NCBI RefSeq assembly: GCF_031450785.1
Contig: NZ_JARTWB010000001.1
Location: 124,001 to 188,000, forward strand
Direction of reading: 5' to 3'
From: Caballeronia sp. LZ062
GTDB taxonomy: Bacteria; Pseudomonadota; Gammaproteobacteria; Burkholderiales; Burkholderiaceae
Length of the DNA stretch: 64,000 nucleotides
Of the stretch, positions 29,001-37,658 are shown piece by piece. A model generated the notes under the pieces. The model ran no database searches and had not been told where the DNA came from. It worked only from the letters and a program-made list of their open reading frames with translations. Both the position numbers and the translations under genes were made by a program. Positions within the stretch are counted from its first letter, which is position 1; each line of letters begins with the position of its first letter.

Positions 29001-30521
29001 GACGGTTTGTGGACGCCCGTCGAGCGTCTTGCTCTGCTGCGCGCCGTCTACGAACGCGCGCCGATGCATCCGCGCCTGTCCCCGCCGCCCGGTTTCGACG
29101 ACGCGTGGAACGCCGAGGACGCGCTCGTCGAAATCGTGCGCGCGCGGCTGTCGGGCTTCGGGCCTGTGACGTTGGCGGAGATCGCGCGGCCGCTGGCGTT
29201 GCCGGCGTCGTCGGTGGCGGTCGCGTTGACGCGCCTCGAAGCCGAAGGCTATGTGATGCGCGGCCGGTTCACGCCGGGCGCATCGGGCGCCGACGAAGAA
29301 TGGTGCGAGCGCCATCTGCTCGCGCGGATTCATCGCTATACGGTGCGGCGACTGCGTCGTGAGATCGAGCCGGTGGAGCGGCAAGACTTCATGCGCTTCC
29401 TGCTCGAGTGGCAGCGCGTCGCGCCCGATGCGCGCGGCGAAGGCCGCGACGCGCTGCTCGCCGTCCTCGAACAGCTGGAGGGGTTCGAAGCGCCCGCCGT
29501 CGCGTGGGAGGACGAGATCCTGCCCGCGCGCATCGCGGATTACTCCAGCATCTGGCTCGACGAAATCTGCCGCGCCGGGAAGATCGTGTGGTCGCGTCCC
29601 GCGGGCCGGTCGCGCGCGGCGAGCGGTCCGGTGCGCGGCACGCCCATCGTTCTGCTGCCGCGTCGCGCGCTGGCCGCGTGGAATGCGCTGATGCAGGCGG
29701 AGGAAGCGCCCGAGCTGTCATCGCGTGCACAGCGCGTCTTCGATGCGCTTTCGGCGCACGGCGCGATGTTCTTCGACGAATTGCTTACCGACACGCGCTT
29801 GTTGCGCACCGAACTGGAGGACGCGCTCGGCGAACTGGTCGCGCTCGGCCTCGTGAACGCCGACAGCTTCGCCGGCCTGCGCGCGCTCTTGACGCCCGCT
29901 GCGAAACGGAACGCGATGTCGCGCCGCACGCGCCGGCCGGGCGGCGGGCTGTTCATCGGCGGAATGGACGATGCAGGCCGCTGGGCGCTCTTGCATCGCG
30001 CGAAGCCGGGTCACGAAAGCGGCGATACCGAGCACGTCGCGCTGGCGCTGTTGCGCCGGTATGGCGTCGTTTTTTGGCGGCTGCTGGAGCGGGAGGCGCA
30101 ATGGTTGCCGCCCTGGCGCGACCTGCTGCGCGTCTATCACCGGCTCGAGGCGCGCGGCGAGATTCGCGGCGGGCGGTTCGTCGCGGGGCTCGCCGGTGAG
30201 CAGTTCGCGTTGCCCGAGGCCGTGCCGCTGCTGCGCGAGATGCGCAGGCGGCCGAAGGAGGGCGCGTTCGTCGCGTTGAGCGCGGTCGATCCGTTAAACC
30301 TCGTCGGCACCTTGCTTCCGGGCGACAAAGTGCCGGCGCTCGCGGGCAACCGCGTGCTGTATGTCGATGGCGTGCCCGCCGGCGCGGTGATCGCGGGCAA
30401 GACGCATTACTTCGGTGATGCCGACGCGCAAACCCGCGAGCGGATGCGCCTTGCGCTCGTCAAACGGAACGCGCGGTCATTGAGCACGTCGGCCACGCGC
30501 CAAGTGACGGTTCCCGACTGA
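26100..30521 (+). CDS. lhr: Large ATP-dependent helicase Lhr
   Basis: A 1473-residue superfamily 2 helicase. Motif I is [12 protein letters not shown] (about residues 49-60), motif II is [13 protein letters not shown], motif III SATQKP, and motif [11 protein letters not shown] long C-terminal region with winged-helix-like and Lhr-specific segments fills the rest, matching the large Lhr type. Lhr proteins are 3'-5' DNA/RNA helicases linked to DNA repair. The ATG at 26100 is two codons after a possible GTG. A short repeat at 27.92 kb has been absorbed into its reading frame near residue 615. Its stop abuts the convergent peptide gene. Confidence 0.93.
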   Translation: MTADFPTPDDALAGFHPAVVNWFRAHFAAPTAAQARAWPIIHARRSALVAAPTGSGKTLTAFLAALDELVRDGIAGGGVLPDETRVVYVSPLKALSNDIRVNLEAPLAGIASELRDMGVVAPEVRAAVRTGDTTQQERNAVRKRPPHILVTTPESLYVLLSSDSGRGMLSTTRTVIVDEIHAVAGGKRGSHLSLSLERLDALCEERGAARPVRVGLSATQKPIELVAKFLAGDGQPCEIVDVGHVRARDLALELPPMPLEAIMSNDMWERVYDRLAELSAQHRTTLVFVNTRRMAERAARHLTDRLGKEAVAAHHGSLAREHRLDAEQRLKRGELRVLIATASLELGIDIGEVDLVCQIGSPGSIGAFLQRVGRSGHHVGGVPKGRLFPTSRDDLIECAALLDCVRRGELDALTIPRAPLDVLAQQITAEVACREWGEDALFERIRRAYPYATLDRAHYDAVLRTLAEGYTGRQGVRAAYVHRDAVSRTLRARRGGKLTAVTSGGAIPDNADFAVLLEPQGLQIGTVNEDFAVESLAGDIFQLGNTSYRILRVEGGRVRVENANGQPPNIPFWLGEAPGRSDELSFAISRLRADVDARLALGGGEARLHAACNMPNATQRPSSVDTTVRWLADETGIGTEAAQQIVDYLARSRAALSVLPTQDTLVMERFFDESGGMQLVIHAPFGSRVNRAWGLALRKRFCRTFNFELQAAATEDAIVLSLTGSHSFALDDVWRYLRSATAEHVLIQALLDAPLFGVRWRWNATNALALPRYAGGRKVAPQLQRMRSEDLLAAVFPDQVACAENVAGEREVPTHPLVEQTIDDCLHDAMDSDAWLALLRRIEAGDVRLVTRDLPAPSPLAAEILSARPYAFLDDAPLEERRTQAVLARRWTDPQSTDDLGALDADAIASVREEAWPDVTSADEMHEALTSLAGVTDAEAAASDGWPAWLDVLARAGRATRLQIAEHDGLWTPVERLALLRAVYERAPMHPRLSPPPGFDDAWNAEDALVEIVRARLSGFGPVTLAEIARPLALPASSVAVALTRLEAEGYVMRGRFTPGASGADEEWCERHLLARIHRYTVRRLRREIEPVERQDFMRFLLEWQRVAPDARGEGRDALLAVLEQLEGFEAPAVAWEDEILPARIADYSSIWLDEICRAGKIVWSRPAGRSRAASGPVRGTPIVLLPRRALAAWNALMQAEEAPELSSRAQRVFDALSAHGAMFFDELLTDTRLLRTELEDALGELVALGLVNADSFAGLRALLTPAAKRNAMSRRTRRPGGGLFIGGMDDAGRWALLHRAKPGHESGDTEHVALALLRRYGVVFWRLLEREAQWLPPWRDLLRVYHRLEARGEIRGGRFVAGLAGEQFALPEAVPLLREMRRRPKEGAFVALSAVDPLNLVGTLLPGDKVPALAGNRVLYVDGVPAGAVIAGKTHYFGDADAQTRERMRLALVKRNARSLSTSATRQVTVPD
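27921..27955 (-). repeat. Dispersed short repeat, copy 3, inside lhr
   Basis: It contains the perfect 15-base palindrome TGCATGCTGCATGCA (27922-27936). On the minus strand the segment includes TTGCATTCGGCATATTGCAT, related to the other copies. In frame it encodes a short insertion-like stretch ([10 protein letters not shown]) in Lhr. Confidence 0.45.
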
Positions 30522-30737
30522 TCACTTCGACACGAGCTTGTGGACGAACGGCCCCGGCTCGCGCACAGGCACGTCTTTCACCGGCACGCCGGGATAATCG
30601 ACGACGCGTTGCGGATTTGCATGCAGAATGCGAAACGACGGACGCACGCGCTCGCGTGCGCCACCGGCGATGCTGGCCATCGCTTGCCGGTCCAGCTCGA
30701 CGCTGTCGGCGAGGTCCCTGATCTTGATGACAGCCAT
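30522..30737 (-). CDS. Double-glycine-leader peptide 1
   Basis: A 71-residue peptide. Residues 1-26 form a leader that shares DL-x4-ELDR-x-AM-x2-I-x-GG with the two following peptides and ends in Gly25-Gly26. Hydrophobic residues at -12, -7 and -4 from the GG fit double-glycine leaders cut by C39 peptidases. The 45-residue core is basic, proline-rich and cysteine-free. The SD AGGAGA lies before the ATG at 30737. Its stop abuts that of lhr. A copy of the dispersed repeat encodes FRILHAN in the core. Secretion and processing are inferred; no exporter is visible here. Confidence 0.65.
   Translation of the reverse strand: MAVIKIRDLADSVELDRQAMASIAGGARERVRPSFRILHANPQRVVDYPGVPVKDVPVREPGPFVHKLVSK
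30616..30638 (-). repeat. Dispersed short repeat, copy 4, inside peptide 1
   Basis: On the minus strand this reads TTTCGCATTCTGCATGCAAA, matching the consensus with one change. It lies in the core-coding part of peptide 1. Confidence 0.5.
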
Positions 30738-30820
30738 GACTGCTTCTCCTGTGTGAGTGCCGCGTGATACGAGTATAGAAAGCGATGGAGCGCGTGGCTG
30801 CGTCGAACGAACGCCAACGG

Positions 30821-30846
30821 CGGCGAAAGGCCGAAGCCTTTCGCCG
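30821..30846. terminator. Strong hairpin between peptide genes 2 and 1
   Basis: CGGCGAAAGGC (30821-30831) pairs perfectly with GCCTTTCGCCG (30836-30846) around a CGAA tetraloop. No T-run follows, so it may be an attenuator or a stabilising 3' end for the peptide 2 transcript rather than a full terminator. Confidence 0.5.
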
Positions 30847-30890
30847 CCCACGCTCTACAGGCGCTTATCGTTGCCAACGCTCGTCGCGCT

Positions 30891-31151
30891 TCAGAACACT
30901 GCGGCGTTCAGATGCGCGAACTGCTTCGGTTTCACGTCAATCGAGGGCGCGACGAAATTCGCGCCGATAACTCCGACGTCATTCAGCGTGTTCACCTGCA
31001 CGTTCTGCAACTGCTCGATGTTCTGCAGAATGCCGACGTTCACGTTGACATTCGCATACGGACCGTAGCTTTGCCCGCCCGAAACGGCGGACATCGCGCG
31101 GCGGTCCAGCTCCTTGCTGTGGGACAAGTCCCGAACGACGATGGACGACAT
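30891..31151 (-). CDS. Double-glycine-leader peptide 2
   Basis: An 86-residue peptide. Its 26-residue leader has the same spacing, DL-x4-ELDR-x-AM-x2-V-x-GG, as peptides 1 and 3. The 60-residue core is unrelated to theirs: rich in Asn, Val and Gln, with NVNVNVGILQN and IEQLQNVQVN, cysteine-free, and possibly prone to beta structure. AGGAG precedes the ATG. It lies 30 bases after peptide 3 and 153 bases before peptide 1, with a hairpin in the latter gap. Conserved leader plus variable core suggests one export or processing machinery (inference). Confidence 0.65.
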   Translation of the reverse strand: MSSIVVRDLSHSKELDRRAMSAVSGGQSYGPYANVNVNVGILQNIEQLQNVQVNTLNDVGVIGANFVAPSIDVKPKQFAHLNAAVF

Positions 31152-31181
31152 GATGGTGCTCCTCGCGAAGGGATTCGTCGG

Positions 31182-31472
31182 TCAGGCGCCCAGCATGCCC
31201 AGACCGCCGCCGATATTGATGGTGCTCGAATTCTTGGCCTTCTGGACCGGATCGACCTTCGAATGAATGCCGCCCGCGAAGGCGTCGTTCACGCCGTTCT
31301 GGTTGTACGTGTTCTGCTCTTGCTGCGCCATTTGCTGCGTGTCGAACGAGAGCGAAGTCTTCGAGAAATTGAAGCTCGGCAGCAGGTAGCTCATGCCTCC
31401 TCGCACGGAGGACATCGCGCGGCGATCGAGTTGTTCGGCGATGGGCAGGTCTTTGATGGTCAGCGTCTTCAT
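31182..31472 (-). CDS. Double-glycine-leader peptide 3
   Basis: A 96-residue peptide. The leader reads DL-x4-QLDR-x-AM-x2-V-x-GG, with the GG again at residues 25-26. The 70-residue core is rich in Ser, Asn and Gln, cysteine-free, and ends in a glycine-rich GGGLGMLGA. AAGGAGA lies about 6 bases before the ATG at 31472. It is first in the leftward run of three peptides and divergent from the serine/threonine kinase, across a 392-base gap that must hold its promoter. Confidence 0.65.
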   Translation of the reverse strand: MKTLTIKDLPIAEQLDRRAMSSVRGGMSYLLPSFNFSKTSLSFDTQQMAQQEQNTYNQNGVNDAFAGGIHSKVDPVQKAKNSSTINIGGGLGMLGA

Positions 31473-31756
31473 AACGGTTCTCCTTGGGTGCGCATGGCGC
31501 GTTCGGGTAAGGGATCGAGCAACATGTTTGCTCGGGCCAGTTAAATGCATAGCGTGTGCCAAGTGAAACGTGCCGCGCCTGAAACGCTCGAAAGTGCCTT
31601 TATTTACGAGGCTTTTGCGATACCGCGTGCCGCTGCGCCAAGAGCGATTCGAGATGCTGAGCCCGCCCGAATGCCGCGTCGAAACCAACATCCCAAAGCA
31701 TTGTGTCGGTCTGCGAAAGACATGTGCGGGATGCCGCGCATCGACTAAAACGCTAT

Positions 31757-31785
31757 TTGCTTAAGCCGGATACGAAGGCTAGTAT
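31757..31785 (+). promoter_or_regulatory. Sigma-70-type promoter of the kinase gene
   Basis: TTGCTT (31757-31762) and TAGTAT (31780-31785) are spaced by 17 bases, about 80 bases before the kinase ATG. The rest of the 31473-31864 gap holds no gene; a leftward promoter for the peptides must be there but was not pinned down. Confidence 0.5.
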
Positions 31786-31864
31786 CGAACGATCAACCGG
31801 CGTTTGTTACGACAAGTGGAGAGCCGGCCCGCCACGTCATTCGGAGCCGCAACGAGTCGCACAG

Positions 31865-33997
31865 ATGACTAGCTTTCAGGAATCGCTTCGTGCATACGAG
31901 GGCGAAGGCGGGTCGCGCGACGCGTTCTTTGCAAGGGTGGACGGCGCATTGGCCGCCGAGCGCAGCCCGCCCGCGCGGCTCATGCAGATCCTCGACGAGG
32001 CTCATGCGGCCAGGCCGTTGCCACCGGATATCTATGCTGCCATCCGCCGGCGCATCGAGCATACGGCGCGTACTCGTTTCGACGGCGATGCCGGAACCGC
32101 CTTCACACCCGGCAGCGACGAAACGCGCATGAGGGCCGCACCCGACTTTCCGCCGCCATTGCCGCCTCGCGTGACCAATACCCCGAGCGCTGGCAGCGAC
32201 CCGAGCGGCGCGACGTCGGGCCAGGCGACGCAAGTGCTTGTGGATACGGATCAGGTGAAGGGCGTCGGCGACACGCTGAACAATCGCTTCGTGCTCGAAG
32301 AATGTCTCGGTATCGGCGGAATGGGGACCGTCTACAAGGCGCTCGATCTCCGCAAGCTGGAGGCGTCGGACAGGCGTCCGTATGTCGCCATCAAGGTGCT
32401 GAACCTGCAGTTTCGCGGCAACCCGAAGTCGCTGATCGCGCTGCAACGCGAGGCGCGCAAGGCGCAGCAGCTTGCGCACCGCAATATCGTCACCGTGTAC
32501 GACTTCGACCGTGACAATTCTATTGTCTATCTGACGATGGAATATCTGTCTGGCCAGCCGCTCTCGAAGATACTTCGGACGCCGAACTACAAAGGCATGC
32601 CGTTCGCGCAGGTCTTCCCGCTGTTCAAGGGAATGGCGACCGCGCTCGCCTACGCGCATGAACGCGGTTTCGTGCATTGCGACTTCAAGCCCGCGAACGT
32701 GTTTATCACGGACACGTCCGAGGTGAAAGTCATCGACTTCGGTATCGCTCGCGTGATTCAGCGCCCGGAGGAAGAAAGCGAAGCCACCGTATTCGATCCC
32801 GGCAGTCTCGGCGCGTTGACGCCCGCTTACGCGAGCCCGGAGATGCTGGAACATCGCGAGCCCGACCCGCGCGACGACATTTACGCGCTTGCATGCATTA
32901 CGTATGAGTTATTGACGGGCAAGCATCCGTTCGACCGCGTTCCCGCTACGCAAGCCAAAAGCGCGGGCATGAAACCGCAGCGTCCCGAGCATCTCGGCAA
33001 CAAGCAGTGGAGAGCACTCAAAGCGGCGCTTGCTTTCGAGCGGGAAGCGCGCACCCCGACGGTCATGCAGTTTCTCGATGAGATCAGCGAAGAACTGCCT
33101 CCCGCGCCGAAGCAGGCGAAGGCGGCACGCGCGGGCTTCCCGAAGGTCGCGTTCGGCGCGCTGGCGTTCGTGCTGGTTGCGGGTGCGGCGGTCTACTTCG
33201 CCGCGCATAAAAAGCCGTCCGCCGTTGCAGTCGCCCCGGCAACCCCGGCACCCATAGCGGCACCGATGCCCACGCCCGAGAAGCCCGCCATCACGCCCGC
33301 CGCCCCCGCGCCTGCGGCGCCTGCACTCACGATGGCCGCGGTGAGACCGGTGCTCGCGAGCGTGCCGTGTTCGGCGCTCGTTGCATCGGTCCATGACCGG
33401 ACCGTGGATGTGCAAGGCTTCGTGCCCGAGCCATACGGACTCGCGCGGCTCAAGGACGCGCTCGGTCGTGTGCCCGGCGTGACGACGACGAACTCCGGCG
33501 TGCAACCCGTCGCCGACGACAAATGCGATCTCCTCAAGGTGCTCGGTCCGTATTGGACGACGAACCGGCAGTCGGGCCGCCCCGCATCCGTCCATACGCG
33601 GTCGAACCAGACGCGGCTCACGGAAGGCGATCCGCTGATCGTCGAACTGATGACGCCCGGCTTCGATTCGTATGTGAACGTGGACTACTTCATGCTCGAC
33701 GGCAGCGTGGTGCATCTGCTGCCGAACGCCCATGCTCGCGATAATCAGGCGCCACCCGGTTATCGCGCGACGCTCGGCACCATGGGCGACTGGACCGTGG
33801 GCAGGCCGTTCGGCTCGGAGATGATCGTGCTGACGGTCACGCCCGCGCCGCTTTTCGACGCGGTGCGCCCCGACAGCGAAGCGAAGTCCGAATATTTGCG
33901 CGCGCTCGACAAACGGCTCGCCGCGCTCGCCGCCCGTTACGGACGCGAGCACGTGGCCGTCGATATCGTCCAGATCACGACGCAGCCGAAGCATTAG
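31865..33997 (+). CDS. Transmembrane serine/threonine protein kinase with DUF4384-like C-terminus
   Basis: A 710-residue protein. After a 140-residue N-terminal region, a Hanks-type kinase domain spans about 142-412: glycine loop GIGGMG (149-154), Lys177 in VAIKVL, catalytic loop HCDFKPAN (Asp273) and DFG (Asp291-Gly293). Cys replaces the usual Arg before the catalytic Asp, so it is a non-RD kinase. A membrane segment (about 427-447) and a Pro/Ala linker follow. The last 150 residues resemble DUF4384, a domain seen on envelope-associated kinases. It is divergent from the three GG-leader peptides and may sense or control envelope events; a functional link is only inferred. Confidence 0.85.
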   Translation: MTSFQESLRAYEGEGGSRDAFFARVDGALAAERSPPARLMQILDEAHAARPLPPDIYAAIRRRIEHTARTRFDGDAGTAFTPGSDETRMRAAPDFPPPLPPRVTNTPSAGSDPSGATSGQATQVLVDTDQVKGVGDTLNNRFVLEECLGIGGMGTVYKALDLRKLEASDRRPYVAIKVLNLQFRGNPKSLIALQREARKAQQLAHRNIVTVYDFDRDNSIVYLTMEYLSGQPLSKILRTPNYKGMPFAQVFPLFKGMATALAYAHERGFVHCDFKPANVFITDTSEVKVIDFGIARVIQRPEEESEATVFDPGSLGALTPAYASPEMLEHREPDPRDDIYALACITYELLTGKHPFDRVPATQAKSAGMKPQRPEHLGNKQWRALKAALAFEREARTPTVMQFLDEISEELPPAPKQAKAARAGFPKVAFGALAFVLVAGAAVYFAAHKKPSAVAVAPATPAPIAAPMPTPEKPAITPAAPAPAAPALTMAAVRPVLASVPCSALVASVHDRTVDVQGFVPEPYGLARLKDALGRVPGVTTTNSGVQPVADDKCDLLKVLGPYWTTNRQSGRPASVHTRSNQTRLTEGDPLIVELMTPGFDSYVNVDYFMLDGSVVHLLPNAHARDNQAPPGYRATLGTMGDWTVGRPFGSEMIVLTVTPAPLFDAVRPDSEAKSEYLRALDKRLAALAARYGREHVAVDIVQITTQPKH

Positions 33998-34425
33998 CCC
34001 TGGGCTTGTGGCTTTTCCACGGCCGCCTTCAGTTCCTGCAACGCTTCTTCCATGCGCCTGCTGACAAGCGCGTAGGCTTCGGCCTGCGTCTGCTGCGTGG
34101 TCCGCGCGATGTCCTGCATGTCCGCGAGCGCATTGTGCAGCGCACGCTGCACGACTTCGTTCGCATTGAACGGCGGCTTGCCCGACGAGGACGCGATCTG
34201 CTTCGCGATGGTCTCCAGATCGCCGAGCGTGCGGCGCAGTATTTCCAGCTGTTTATCGCGCAATGCTTCGATACCGCCGAACGCGACGCGATTCGTCGCC
34301 GCCAGCGCCTCGACGTCCTTGCGCCGCGATTCCATGATGGCGGTGACGTCGAATCCGGGTAGCTGATACTGCTGGAACATGGCGGCAAACTGGCTGAACG
34401 GATCGCTGAATTTTGATTGATTCAT
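33994..34425 (-). CDS. Phasin-family PHA-granule protein
   Basis: A 143-residue, largely helical protein. FSQFAAMFQQYQLPGFD near the start and LAATNRVAFGGIEALRDKQ match the phasin_2 family that coats polyhydroxyalkanoate granules and controls their size and number. GGGAGG lies about 6 bases before the ATG at 34425. Its stop overlaps the convergent kinase stop by 4 bases. An FNR-type box lies about 170 bases upstream of its start, so low oxygen might affect expression. Confidence 0.82.
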   Translation of the reverse strand: MNQSKFSDPFSQFAAMFQQYQLPGFDVTAIMESRRKDVEALAATNRVAFGGIEALRDKQLEILRRTLGDLETIAKQIASSSGKPPFNANEVVQRALHNALADMQDIARTTQQTQAEAYALVSRRMEEALQELKAAVEKPQAQG

Positions 34426-34595
34426 CTTGCCTCCCAGGTTCATTCGGACGAGCGCGGGCGCGATTCGATGACCGTCGCCTTCGCGCGGCAGAGCGCCGTT
34501 CGCCGCACTCGTAGCGGAGCGGCCGGCTCCTGATACTACCAATATAAGCGTCCACAATGGGGCAAGGGAAAACACCAGATCGCGCAACGAAGGAC

Positions 34596-34609
34596 TTGAT
34601 TCAGGTCAA
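34596..34609. promoter_or_regulatory. FNR/ANR-type box
   Basis: TTGATTCAGGTCAA matches TTGAT-N4-ATCAA with one mismatch. It lies between the divergent phasin gene and the small membrane protein gene, 66 bases before the latter's ATG, and 1 kb from a Crp/Fnr-family gene. Confidence 0.5.
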
Positions 34610-34674
34610 ATGCGTCTGGCGTCAAGCGACCATCATAAGAATAAGGAAGCCGCAACAACGCGGCACGGAGAAAG

Positions 34675-34869
34675 ATGATGGTTACAGGCGAAGCGCGGAT
34701 CGTCGCCGCGGCCGTCGCGGTTTTCGTGGCGCTCGCGGGCATCGTGGTCGCGCTGCACGGCCTCGTTTTCGATAAGCTCGCCGTGCTTGATTACGGCGCG
34801 CTCGCCATTCTGATCGGCGTGACGTCGTTCGCGGTCCTCCTGATGCCGATGCCGGGAGATCACGCGTGA
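34675..34869 (+). CDS. 64-residue two-segment membrane protein
   Basis: A 64-residue protein with two hydrophobic segments (about 8-28 and 41-58) separated by FDKLAVLDYG. A purine-rich GGAGAAAG precedes tandem ATGs. No family is recognised. Its position 66 bases after an FNR-type box suggests oxygen-dependent expression (inference). Confidence 0.55.
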   Translation: MMVTGEARIVAAAVAVFVALAGIVVALHGLVFDKLAVLDYGALAILIGVTSFAVLLMPMPGDHA

Positions 34870-34910
34870 CGTTCGCCGCCGCGTGTGCTCGCCGGCGCAC
34901 GCGTGACGCG

Positions 34911-35285
34911 TCAGGCGTCCTCGTCGCCTGCGAAGACCGGGTGCTCAGGCTTGATCTGCGCACGGTCGATGCACTGCACATGCCAGCGCCCCACGCCCGG
35001 CGACGCCGCACCGTCGGCATACCACAGCACGCGCCCGGCCACGCCTTCTTGCGGACCGCCGGGCGTTTCCACGTCGAGTTCTTCGAGCACGCAGACCGGC
35101 TGCTGCTCATGCGGATGGCAGATCAGCGTTCCGTTCGATGCGCGGCTCAGTCCGCCCCAATCAGGGACGTCCACCGACTGATGACCTTCGCGCGACCAGC
35201 GGCGCGATTCCTTGTCGAGCCACAGGACGGCGTAGGCCGCCGGGGGCGCGCCTTCGAATCCATCCAGCTTGACGGTAATACGCAT
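34911..35285 (-). CDS. Hypothetical protein
   Basis: A 124-residue soluble protein. It begins MRITVKLDGFEG and contains VLWLDKESRRWSREGHQSVDVPDW and CHPHEQQPVCVLEELD. The ATG at 35285 is preferred because GGAGG lies a few bases upstream; a GTG or ATG 12 bases earlier would also work. No domain is recognised. The 296 bases upstream, to 35581, hold no convincing gene or terminator. Confidence 0.6.
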   Translation of the reverse strand: MRITVKLDGFEGAPPAAYAVLWLDKESRRWSREGHQSVDVPDWGGLSRASNGTLICHPHEQQPVCVLEELDVETPGGPQEGVAGRVLWYADGAASPGVGRWHVQCIDRAQIKPEHPVFAGDEDA

Positions 35286-35581
35286 GACATCCTCCATGAA
35301 AACAGGTCTCGACGGGATGCATCCAAACGGGTTCCGCCGCGCGCCGGAAGCCGGCCACTGCGTTCGCGAGCCATCAAAAGCAAGTCCAGTGCCGATGACC
35401 TGAAGCGCCGCCCGGATCGTTGCAGATTAGCCTTTGTCGCCGACGCTTTGAAGACAACCGTCATCGGCGAGTGGGATTGATCCTGCAGACGAGTGCCAGA
35501 CGCGTGCAGCATGCACCTCTACGTCGAATGAAGGCCCTGTTTCGGCTCGCGTGAAAAAACGAATTGGAGAACGAACGGTCG

Positions 35582-36268
35582 TCAGACACGCTCCAGCCGC
35601 GACCGTTCGACAATGCGCACGTGCCGCCCGTTGAGTTCGATCGAATGGTCGCGTTGCAGTTTCGATAGCGTGCGGCTCACCGTTTCCAGTTCCAGACCAA
35701 GATAACTGGCGATATCCGCACGCGTCATCGGCAGAAGGATGTCTGCGCCATCGGCCGTTAAGCCGAGCCGTGCCGACAGATCCAGCAAGAACGCCGCGAC
35801 GCGTTCCCGCGCGGGCATCGCGCCGAGCATCAGCGCAAGTCTCGCCGCGCGCACGATTTCCGCACTCATGATCGCGAGCAGCGCGTGCTGCATGTGCGCA
35901 TAGTCGCGGCACAGCGGCTCGAGTATGCCGACCGGCATGATGCGCACGACGCTATCTTCAAGGGCGACGGCATCGCTCTGAAGGCGGCCGGTGCAGATGC
36001 CGTCCAGCCCGAGCGTCTCGTCTTCCAGGTGAAACGCGGTGACTTGCGTACGAGAAGCGGTGTCTTCGTTGTCGGCGGGGTAGGTGGCCACGCTCTTGAA
36101 ACTGCCGGACTGCACCGTGTATAGGCTGCGGAGCGGCTCGCCGGCGCAATAGACGGCGTCGCCACGGACGATGGAGCGCGTCGGAAAAGCGATGGCGTCG
36201 GTGTCGACGAAGTGGACGTGCAGGGCGGCGGGCCGACGCGCGTAATCGGGATCGGGGGCGATGCGCAT
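35582..36268 (-). CDS. Crp/Fnr-family transcriptional regulator
   Basis: A 228-residue protein with an N-terminal cyclic-nucleotide-binding-type beta barrel (GDAVYCAGEPLRSLYTVQSGSFK) and a C-terminal winged helix (LPMTRADIASYLGLELETVSRTLSKLQ). The recognition helix ETVSR is of the FNR type that reads TTGAT-N4-ATCAA. The four-cysteine N-terminal cluster of oxygen-sensing FNR is absent, so it is probably a Dnr-like protein or responds to another signal. It is 61 bases downstream of the histidine kinase on the same strand. Confidence 0.85.
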   Translation of the reverse strand: MRIAPDPDYARRPAALHVHFVDTDAIAFPTRSIVRGDAVYCAGEPLRSLYTVQSGSFKSVATYPADNEDTASRTQVTAFHLEDETLGLDGICTGRLQSDAVALEDSVVRIMPVGILEPLCRDYAHMQHALLAIMSAEIVRAARLALMLGAMPARERVAAFLLDLSARLGLTADGADILLPMTRADIASYLGLELETVSRTLSKLQRDHSIELNGRHVRIVERSRLERV

Positions 36269-36329
36269 GGCCGTTCTCCTGCAATCTTTGCATTACTCAG
36301 TATGGCTCACGGCGCGCGAAGAAAAAGGG

Positions 36330-37658
36330 TCAATCGGCGGAATTCGCAAGCGGTAAAACGAGGCGCGCTTGTGCGCCGCCGCCATCACGTGCGCGCAGTT
36401 CGAGCGTGCCGCCGTGCAGCCGCGCCATGCGCTCGACGATGGCGAGTCCCAGACCCGTGCCCTTCGGCTGACCTTCGCCGCCGCCGCGCTTGAACGGCTG
36501 CTTGAGCGTCTCGGCGTCCTGCGTGCCGAACCCTTTGCCGCGATCCTCGACGACGATGCAGGCGGTGCGCGCCTTCTCGTCCGTCCACGTGCGCACGCCG
36601 AGCCCGACGACGCCATAAAGCACCGCGTTCTGCATGAGATTCACGATCATGCGCATCATGCCGATGGGCCGAAACGCGAACGGCGGAATCTCACCGAGCG
36701 AGAGCGCGAACTCATGGCCGAGGCCCGAGAAATCGGCGGCGAGGTTAGCGACGAGCGCATTGATATCGCCGACGACGGGCGTTTCTTTCGCGCCGCTGCC
36801 CGCGTAGTCCATGAACTGCTGGAGGATCGTGTCGATCTGGTCGAGATAACTTTCCGCCGATGCCGCGAACAATGCGTCCACGGAAGATACCGCGGACATC
36901 GCCATCGCGAGGCGCAGTTTGGTCATCGGCGTGCGGATGTCGTGGGAGATGCCGGCGAGCATCAGCGCGCGCGTGGCTTCGGCTTCCGCGAGCGCCGCGG
37001 TCATGCGGTTGAACGCGCTGCTGACTTGCGCGATTTCCGTCGGGCCATCGGTCGGCAAGACGCCCGGCTCGCCGCCTGCGGACAGGCGCTGCGCGGCATC
37101 GGCGAGATAGGACAGCGGGCGGTTGAGATGACGCTGAATCGCGTAAGCCGTCGCGATGGCGAGTGCGCCGAGGCCGAGCGACAACAGAAGCGTCGTGGTG
37201 AGGCCGTCGTCGTGTGCGGCTTCCGGAACCGCCAGCGCGATCCAACGCGCGTCGCCCGGCAGATGCACGCGAATCCATAGCCGCTGCTGGCCATCGTCGG
37301 ATGTTTCACTGCTCTGCCAGCGCACGGGCATATCGGGGGGCAAATGGCGGCGCAGGCTTTCCACGAACGTATCGCGCTGATACGTCCGATAAAAGCGCAG
37401 CCAGGAGCGTGGCGGCTCCGCGTTGGCGCTTGCAGGCAGGTCCGCGCGGATGTCGAGGCGCGCCGTGCCGGCCGGCGTGTCGCGCAGCACGGTATCGAGC
37501 GTTTCGATATAACTCGCGAACGTCGCTGCGGCCCGCTCGATGCGCGGCGTCTGGATGAAATGCAGGAGCACGGCGAGCGCGCACACCTGGCTCACCGCGA
37601 CGAGCGCCACGAGCAACAGAACGTTACGCGCGAAGAGCGAGCGCGGCGCGAGGCTCAC
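36330..37658 (-). CDS. EnvZ-like sensor histidine kinase
   Basis: A 442-residue membrane kinase. Two membrane segments (about 13-34 and 153-174) enclose a periplasmic domain. A HAMP region follows, then the H-box GISHDIRTPMTKLRL with His239, and ATPase motifs N (NLMQNAVLYG), G1 (VEDRGKGF) and G2 (GTGLGLAIVERM). Organisation matches EnvZ-type kinases. It overlaps the response regulator gene by 4 bases (ATGA), so the pair is co-translated. The signal is unknown. Confidence 0.9.
   Translation of the reverse strand: MSLAPRSLFARNVLLLVALVAVSQVCALAVLLHFIQTPRIERAAATFASYIETLDTVLRDTPAGTARLDIRADLPASANAEPPRSWLRFYRTYQRDTFVESLRRHLPPDMPVRWQSSETSDDGQQRLWIRVHLPGDARWIALAVPEAAHDDGLTTTLLLSLGLGALAIATAYAIQRHLNRPLSYLADAAQRLSAGGEPGVLPTDGPTEIAQVSSAFNRMTAALAEAEATRALMLAGISHDIRTPMTKLRLAMAMSAVSSVDALFAASAESYLDQIDTILQQFMDYAGSGAKETPVVGDINALVANLAADFSGLGHEFALSLGEIPPFAFRPIGMMRMIVNLMQNAVLYGVVGLGVRTWTDEKARTACIVVEDRGKGFGTQDAETLKQPFKRGGGEGQPKGTGLGLAIVERMARLHGGTLELRARDGGGAQARLVLPLANSAD

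Noticed and set aside
35582..36268. Calling the Crp/Fnr protein an oxygen-sensing FNR
   Set aside because: The N-terminal cysteine cluster needed for the iron-sulphur centre is not present.
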